NCBI GenBank assembly: GCA_031366605.1
Contig: JANLOO010000025.1
Location: 6,633 to 70,632 of the forward strand
Length of the DNA: 64,000 bases
Direction of reading: 5' to 3'
From: CALMEC01 sp031366605
GTDB lineage: Bacteria > Actinomycetota > Thermoleophilia > Miltoncostaeales > Miltoncostaeaceae
A program made the position numbers and the translations under genes. This document shows positions 59,116-64,000 of this stretch, piece after piece. Each line of letters starts with the position of its first letter. Within the stretch, counting starts at the first letter, position 1. The notes under the pieces were generated by a model. That model saw nothing but the letters and a program-made list of their open reading frames with translations. It ran no database searches and had not been told where the DNA came from.

Positions 59116-62100
59116 TCAGTCGCGGGTGGCGGTGAGGACCGCCTCGGTGGGATCGTCGCTCACGGCCATCGCGGCGTGTTCGGCAAGGACGCGCTTGTAG
59201 TCCTTGGGCATGACCTTGACGAACGCGTCGACTGCGGTTTCCCAGTTGCCGAGCAAGCGTTCCGCGACCGCGGAGCCGGTCTCGTCACGGTGCCGGTTGA
59301 CCCGATCCAACAGAAACAGACGGTCGTCCGAGTCGAGTGGGTCCAGGTCGACGTCCGCCATGTTGACGCGACGTGGGAACACCCCGTCCGGGTCGTGGAC
59401 GTACGCGATGCCGCCGCTCATGCCCGCGCCGAAGTTGCGGCCCGTGGCACCCAGGACGACGACGCGTCCACCCGTCATGTACTCGCAGCCGTGGTCGCCG
59501 ACCCCCTCGACGACGGCGATTGCCCCCGAGTTACGGACGCAGAACCGTTCGCCGACGACGCCCCGCAGGAACACCTCGCCCCCCGTCGCCCCGTACAGAA
59601 TGACGTTGCCGGCGATGATGTTCTGCTCGGCGGCGAAGCGCGAACCCTCCTGAGGACGGACGATGATGCGACCGCCCGAGAGGCCTTTGCCCGTGTAGTC
59701 GTTGGCGTCGCCGAACAGTCGCAGCGTCAAACCGCGCGGTGCGAAGGCCCCAAAGCTCTGCCCGGCAGAGCCGGTCAAGTTGATGACGATGGTGTCGTCG
59801 GGCAGTCCCTCGCCCCAGCGACGGCTGATTTCCTGACCGACGAGGGTGCCGACCGTGCGGTTGACGTTGCGCACCGGCACGCTGAACTCGACTTTGGTCT
59901 TGTGATCCAGGGCCGGCGCAGCGCGCTGAATCAACTCGATGTCGAGCGCGCGCTCCAGCCCGTGGTCCTGAACCTGGGTGCATGTGCGTCCGTCGCCCTC
60001 CGCAGGCTCCGGCATGTGCAGGATCGGCGTCAGGTCGAGCTTGGAGGCCTTCCAGTGAGCGATTGCCTTGGAGGTGTCAAGGAATTCGGCGTGGCCGATT
60101 GCCTCCTCCATCGTGCGGAAGCCCAGCTCGGCCAGCAGCTCGCGGACCTCCTCGGCGATGAACTCGAAGAAGTTGACGACGAATTCGGGCTTGCCTGAGA
60201 ACCGCTTGCGCAGCTCGGGGTTCTGCGTCGCGATGCCCACAGGACACGTGTCCAGGTGGCACACGCGCATCATCACGCAACCCGACACCACGAGTGGCGC
60301 GGTTGCAAAGCCGTACTCCTCGGCACCGAGCAGCGCGGCGATGATCACGTCACGCCCGGTCTTCATCTGCCCGTCGCACTGCACGACGATGCGGTCGCGC
60401 AGACGGTTGAGCAGCAGCGTCTGCTGTGTCTCGGCCAGGCCCAGTTCCCACGGTGCGCCCGCGTGTTTGATCGACGTCAGCGGCGAGGCGCCCGTGCCAC
60501 CGTCGTGACCCGAGATCAGCACCACGTCGGCGTGGGCCTTGGACACACCCGCCGCGACGGTGCCCACACCCACCTGGGCGACGAGCTTGACGTGTACGCG
60601 CGCCTCGGGGTTGGCGTTCTTGAGGTCGTGGATCAGTTGCGCCAGGTCTTCGATCGAGTAGATGTCGTGGTGGGGCGGCGGCGAGATCAACTGGACGCCC
60701 GGCGTGGAGTAGCGGACCTTCGCGATCCACGGCCACACCTTGTTTCCCGGCAGTTGGCCACCCTCACCGGGCTTGGCGCCCTGGGCCATCTTGATCTGCA
60801 GGTCGGTGCAGTTGACCAGGTACTCGCTGGTGACCCCGAACCGGCCGGAGGCGACCTGTTTGATGGCGCTGCGCTTCCAATCGCCGTTCGGCTCCTTGTC
60901 GTAGCGCTCGCGGTCCTCACCGCCCTCGCCGCTGTTGGAGCGCCCGCCGATGCGGTTCATCGCGATCGCCAGGTTCTCGTGGGCCTCCGACGAGATCGAG
61001 CCGTAGCTCATCGCGCCCGTCGAAAAGCGCTTGATGATCTGATCGACCGGTTCGACCTCTTCGATCGGCACCGGCGGACGGGTTCCGAGGCGAAACCGGA
61101 AGAGGCCACGCAGCGTCGCCAACTGCTCGGACTGATCGTCGACGAGCTTGGTGTACTGCTTGAAGATCTCGTACCGGCCCGTCCGAGTGGCGTGCTGCAG
61201 CTTGAACACCGTCTCGGGGTTGAACAGGTGGAACTCGCCCTCGCGGCGCCACTGGTACTCGCCGCCGCCGTCCAAGCCGCGATGAGCCAGTTCGCTCGGA
61301 CGGTCGGGGTAGGCCCTGCGGTGCCGGCGGGCGATCTCGTCGGCGACTTCCTCCAGGCCGATGCCGCTGAGGCGGCTGACGGTGCCGGTGAAGTACTCGT
61401 CGACGAGTTGGTCGGACAAGCCGATCGCTTCAAAAATCTGGGCACCGGTATACGAGGCGACCGTCGAGATGCCCATCTTGGACATGACCTTGAGGATGCC
61501 CTTGTCGCATGCCTTGATGTAGTTCTTGCGCGCCTTCTCGGGGTCGTCCATGTCCGTCAGGTCCTGCGCGATGATGTCCTCGATCGTCGCGAACGCCAGG
61601 TACGGGTTGATTGCCGCCGCCCCGTAGCCGATCAGCAGGCACATGTGGTGGCACTCGCGCGCGTCACCGGCTTGGACCACCAACCCGACCTTGGTGCGCG
61701 ACTTCTCGCGGATCAGGTGGTGATGGACCGCGCTCGTTGAGAGCAGCGACGGGATCGGCGCGAGCTCCGCCGTGGAGTCCTTGTCGGACAGGATCAGGAT
61801 CTGTGCGCCGGCTGCGATCTCCATCGAGGCGCGCTGGCGGACGTCGTCCAGTGCCTCCTTGAGCCCTTCGGCGCCCTTGGCGACCGGGTATAGACACGAG
61901 ATGACGGCCGACCGGAAGTCGGGGGTCTCGGGCTGCGACGAGACGTCGATGAGCTTGCGCAGCTCGTCATTGTCGATGACCGGGTGCTCCAAGAAGATCT
62001 GGCGGCACGAGGCTGCCTGCGGGTCCAGCAGGTTGCCCTCGGGACCGATCGTTCCGCCGAGCGCCGTGACCAGCTCTTCGCGGATTGCGTCGAGCGGCGG

Positions 62101-63669
62101 GTTGGTGACCTGCGCGAAGAGCTGCTGGAAGTAGTCGAACAGCAGGCGCGGTCGTTGTGAGAGCACTGCGATTGGGGTGTCGGTGCCCATTGACCCGGTC
62201 GGCTCCGTGCCGACACGTGCCATCGGCTCGAGGATGATCTTGATCTCCTCGGTGGTGTAGCCAAACGTCTGCTGGCGCTGCAGCACATCTGCGTGCGGCG
62301 GCAGCTCGTGCATGGGCGCGGCCAGGAACTTGAGGTCCACCACATTCTCGCGCAGCCACTCGCCGTAGGGGTGCCGTGACGCCAGGTCAGCCTTGATCTC
62401 GTCGTCACCGACGATCCGGCCTTGGTTGGTGTCGACCAGGAACATGCGGCCCGGCTGCAGCCGCCCCTTCATCACGACATCTTCGGGAGCGACGTCCAGG
62501 ACACCCACCTCGGAGGCCATGATGACCAGGTCGTCCTTGGTCACCACGTAGCGCGACGGACGCAGGCCGTTGCGGTCCAGCACCGCGCCGATGACCGTGC
62601 CGTCCATGAACGCGATCGATGCCGGGCCGTCCCAAGGCTCCATCACCGACGAGTGGAATTGGTAGAAGTCACGCACCGCCGGGTCCATCTCCTCGTGATG
62701 TTCCCACGCCTCGGGAATCATCATCAGCACCGCGTGCGGCAACGAGTACCCGCCCAGGTGCAGCAGCTCGAGCACCTCGTCGAACGAGGCCGAGTCGCTG
62801 GCCGCGGGTGTGCAGATGGGGAAGATGCGCTCCAGGTCGCCCGGGAGCAGGTCGCTGGCGAGCAGCTCCTCGCGGGCCCGCATCCAGTTGCGGTTGCCCT
62901 GGACGGTGTTGATCTCGCCGTTGTGGCTGATGTAACGGTACGGGTGGGCGAGCGGCCACGAGGGGAATGTGTTGGTCGAAAAGCGGGAGTGCATCAGGGC
63001 CATCGCCGAGTCGACGCGCTCGTCGAGCAAGTCGGGGAAGAACGCCGCGAGCTGGTCGGGGATCAACATGCCCTTGTAGACGAACGTCCGCGAGGACAGG
63101 CTGGGGATGTAGCAGCCACCCTGGTCCAGGCCGCCGACCGTGTGCTCGATGCGCTTGCGCAACATGAACGCGCGGCGCTCCAATTCCAAACCCGCTGCCG
63201 TGTCGCCCTCGACGAAAATCTGTCGGAACGCAGGCATGGCTGCGAGCGCCTGAGCACCCAGCATTGATCCGTCGGTCGGGACATCCCGCCAGCCCAGGAC
63301 CCGCAGGCCCTCATCGAGCACCACATCTTCGATTGTCGAGATCACGCCCGCAGCCGCAGCGGGGTCCGCCGGCAGGAACACCAGGCCGGTCGCGTAGCGC
63401 CCTTCGGCGGGCAAGCTGAAGTCCACGACGCTCCGGAAGAACCGGCTGGGCATCTGGATCAGAATTCCCGCGCCGTCACCGGTGTTGGTCTCGGCGCCGC
63501 GCGCCCCGCGATGGTCCAAGTTGCACAGGGCCTGCAGGCCGGAGGCCACGATCGTATGGCTGCGGTGGCCTTTCATGTGCACGACAAACGCGACGCCGCA
63601 GGCGTCGTGTTCGAAGCGTGGATCGTAGAGACCCTGCTGTGTGGGTGGGGCTGTGCGCGGTTGGCTGAT
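59116..63669 (-). CDS. gltB: Glutamate synthase (NADPH) large subunit
   Basis: Glutamine:2-oxoglutarate amidotransferase, ammonia-assimilation enzyme. Domains in order: Ntn amidotransferase with catalytic Cys in EHDACGVAFVVH, central domain, FMN domain (GRSNSGEGGEDRERY to SGHDGGTGASPL), the 3Fe-4S cysteines in CVMMRVCHLDTCPVG, and a C-terminal GXGXG beta-helix. Start: no ATG, GTG or TTG lies between 63876 and the catalytic Cys. GGAGG at 63676-63680 sits 6 nt before ATC 63669, giving 1517 aa with a 23-residue propeptide, the expected layout. The ATG at 63876 would add 69 residues of atypical composition. Confidence 0.93.
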   Translation of the reverse strand: MSQPRTAPPTQQGLYDPRFEHDACGVAFVVHMKGHRSHTIVASGLQALCNLDHRGARGAETNTGDGAGILIQMPSRFFRSVVDFSLPAEGRYATGLVFLPADPAAAAGVISTIEDVVLDEGLRVLGWRDVPTDGSMLGAQALAAMPAFRQIFVEGDTAAGLELERRAFMLRKRIEHTVGGLDQGGCYIPSLSSRTFVYKGMLIPDQLAAFFPDLLDERVDSAMALMHSRFSTNTFPSWPLAHPYRYISHNGEINTVQGNRNWMRAREELLASDLLPGDLERIFPICTPAASDSASFDEVLELLHLGGYSLPHAVLMMIPEAWEHHEEMDPAVRDFYQFHSSVMEPWDGPASIAFMDGTVIGAVLDRNGLRPSRYVVTKDDLVIMASEVGVLDVAPEDVVMKGRLQPGRMFLVDTNQGRIVGDDEIKADLASRHPYGEWLRENVVDLKFLAAPMHELPPHADVLQRQQTFGYTTEEIKIILEPMARVGTEPTGSMGTDTPIAVLSQRPRLLFDYFQQLFAQVTNPPLDAIREELVTALGGTIGPEGNLLDPQAASCRQIFLEHPVIDNDELRKLIDVSSQPETPDFRSAVISCLYPVAKGAEGLKEALDDVRQRASMEIAAGAQILILSDKDSTAELAPIPSLLSTSAVHHHLIREKSRTKVGLVVQAGDARECHHMCLLIGYGAAAINPYLAFATIEDIIAQDLTDMDDPEKARKNYIKACDKGILKVMSKMGISTVASYTGAQIFEAIGLSDQLVDEYFTGTVSRLSGIGLEEVADEIARRHRRAYPDRPSELAHRGLDGGGEYQWRREGEFHLFNPETVFKLQHATRTGRYEIFKQYTKLVDDQSEQLATLRGLFRFRLGTRPPVPIEEVEPVDQIIKRFSTGAMSYGSISSEAHENLAIAMNRIGGRSNSGEGGEDRERYDKEPNGDWKRSAIKQVASGRFGVTSEYLVNCTDLQIKMAQGAKPGEGGQLPGNKVWPWIAKVRYSTPGVQLISPPPHHDIYSIEDLAQLIHDLKNANPEARVHVKLVAQVGVGTVAAGVSKAHADVVLISGHDGGTGASPLTSIKHAGAPWELGLAETQQTLLLNRLRDRIVVQCDGQMKTGRDVIIAALLGAEEYGFATAPLVVSGCVMMRVCHLDTCPVGIATQNPELRKRFSGKPEFVVNFFEFIAEEVRELLAELGFRTMEEAIGHAEFLDTSKAIAHWKASKLDLTPILHMPEPAEGDGRTCTQVQDHGLERALDIELIQRAAPALDHKTKVEFSVPVRNVNRTVGTLVGQEISRRWGEGLPDDTIVINLTGSAGQSFGAFAPRGLTLRLFGDANDYTGKGLSGGRIIVRPQEGSRFAAEQNIIAGNVILYGATGGEVFLRGVVGERFCVRNSGAIAVVEGVGDHGCEYMTGGRVVVLGATGRNFGAGMSGGIAYVHDPDGVFPRRVNMADVDLDPLDSDDRLFLLDRVNRHRDETGSAVAERLLGNWETAVDAFVKVMPKDYKRVLAEHAAMAVSDDPTEAVLTATRD

Positions 63670-63880
63670 GTGAATCCTCCGGGGTCGGGTGACTGGGCCG
63701 GTCTCGGCGGAACAGGAAAGGCTAGCGGCCGCGGCGGGTCCGAGCGAGCCGGATGCGTTGACGGCAGCGCAATACAGGCGGATTCCAGGCGAATGTGGAA
63801 CCGCTCGCGACGAATTCTGCCATGGTCGGCCGCTGTTTGCGCGCGCAGGAGTCAGTGGGGACGCATGCCTCGGCACGGTC

Positions 63881-64000
63881 TCATGCCGCCGGCAGGACCT
63901 CGGGCGTCAGCCCAATGCGGTGTTCCCGCACGCCCCCGACACCCGGCGGGCGGGGACCGCCGGGCGCCACCACAGGCGCCCCGGGGGGCGCGTGTGGGCG
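63881..64000 (-). CDS. C-terminal end of an unidentified protein (partial)
   Basis: An open frame enters from beyond the right edge and stops at TGA 63881-63883. Its last 39 residues are Pro/Gly-rich (VVAPGGPRPPGVGGVR) and end in EHRIGLTPEVLPAA. Same strand as gltB-gltD. Genes just upstream of gltB in other actinobacteria include trp genes and lgt, but nothing here identifies the protein. Confidence 0.35.
   Translation of the reverse strand, partial: RPHAPPGAPVVAPGGPRPPGVGGVREHRIGLTPEVLPAA

Noticed and set aside
1..64000. tRNA genes, CRISPR arrays, insertion sequences, prophage
   Set aside because: No cloverleaf with a T-loop consensus, no regularly spaced direct repeats, and no transposase, integrase or phage protein was found.

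Overview
The window looks like chromosomal DNA of a high-GC Gram-positive bacterium (Actinomycetota), most likely a deep-branching lineage such as Thermoleophilia/Solirubrobacterales. The grounds are dense high-GC coding, frequent GTG and TTG starts, several apparently leaderless genes, an Rpf-like transglycosylase, a CIRCE-type operator, a mycobacterial-type Lhr helicase and Nei-type glycosylase, and gltB-gltD. The taxon is inference. I see no tRNA, rRNA, CRISPR array, insertion sequence or phage gene. Genes are packed, often with 1-8 bp start/stop overlaps, and only one stretch (18976-19328) exceeds 300 bp without a gene.

Layout. 43-4769: nucleoside-type BMP ABC importer (lipoprotein, two permeases, ATPase). 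4868-7116 (minus): four-gene operon of an ExeA-like AAA ATPase, a small unknown protein, and a CHAD (polyphosphate-binding) domain divided over two genes. 7280-8284: Rpf-like transglycosylase. 8338-10367 (minus): folE2, a double-ACT protein and def, divergent from an RpoD-family sigma factor (10508-11623) across a palindromic operator. 12240-16282: phosphate importer pstS, a fused pstC-pstA, and pstB. 16326-19676: small envelope genes, a flippase-like protein, a polysaccharide deacetylase, then an FmdB-type zinc ribbon behind a CIRCE element. 19810-27119: LCP protein, ROK kinase, rsmI, an orphan nucleotidyltransferase, metG, tatD, rsmA, ispE. 27197-37069: frameshifted PhoX-like (DUF839) gene, small membrane protein, subtilase, polyphosphate kinase, secreted unknown, YihY, ftsH. 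37109-46327: MacB/FtsX exporter, beta-lactamase-like protein, NDH-2, CBS protein, alpha/beta hydrolase, Nei glycosylase, a dead vapC and a cupin. 46327-53090: giant Lhr helicase, vapBC with an abnormal toxin start, dgdA. 53194-57590 (minus): circularly permuted ATP-grasp / alpha-E / transglutaminase cassette plus a secreted Ig-like protein. 57639-63669 (minus): glutamate synthase. The end of an unidentified gene lies at the right edge.

A phosphate/polyphosphate theme recurs: high-affinity Pi uptake (pst), polyP synthesis (ppk), polyP-binding CHAD halves, and a damaged PhoX-like phosphatase. The most unusual items are: (1) the ATPase/split-CHAD operon; (2) dispersed intergenic inverted-repeat elements (30720-30822, 50817-50974, 18981-19212) that share conserved cores while their terminal arms differ but stay complementary, which suggests an undescribed structured RNA or mobile-element family; (3) a multi-stem structure at 43418-43549; (4) three genes whose best starts are ATC or ATA; (5) a 7-bp-arm palindrome between folE2 and the sigma gene.
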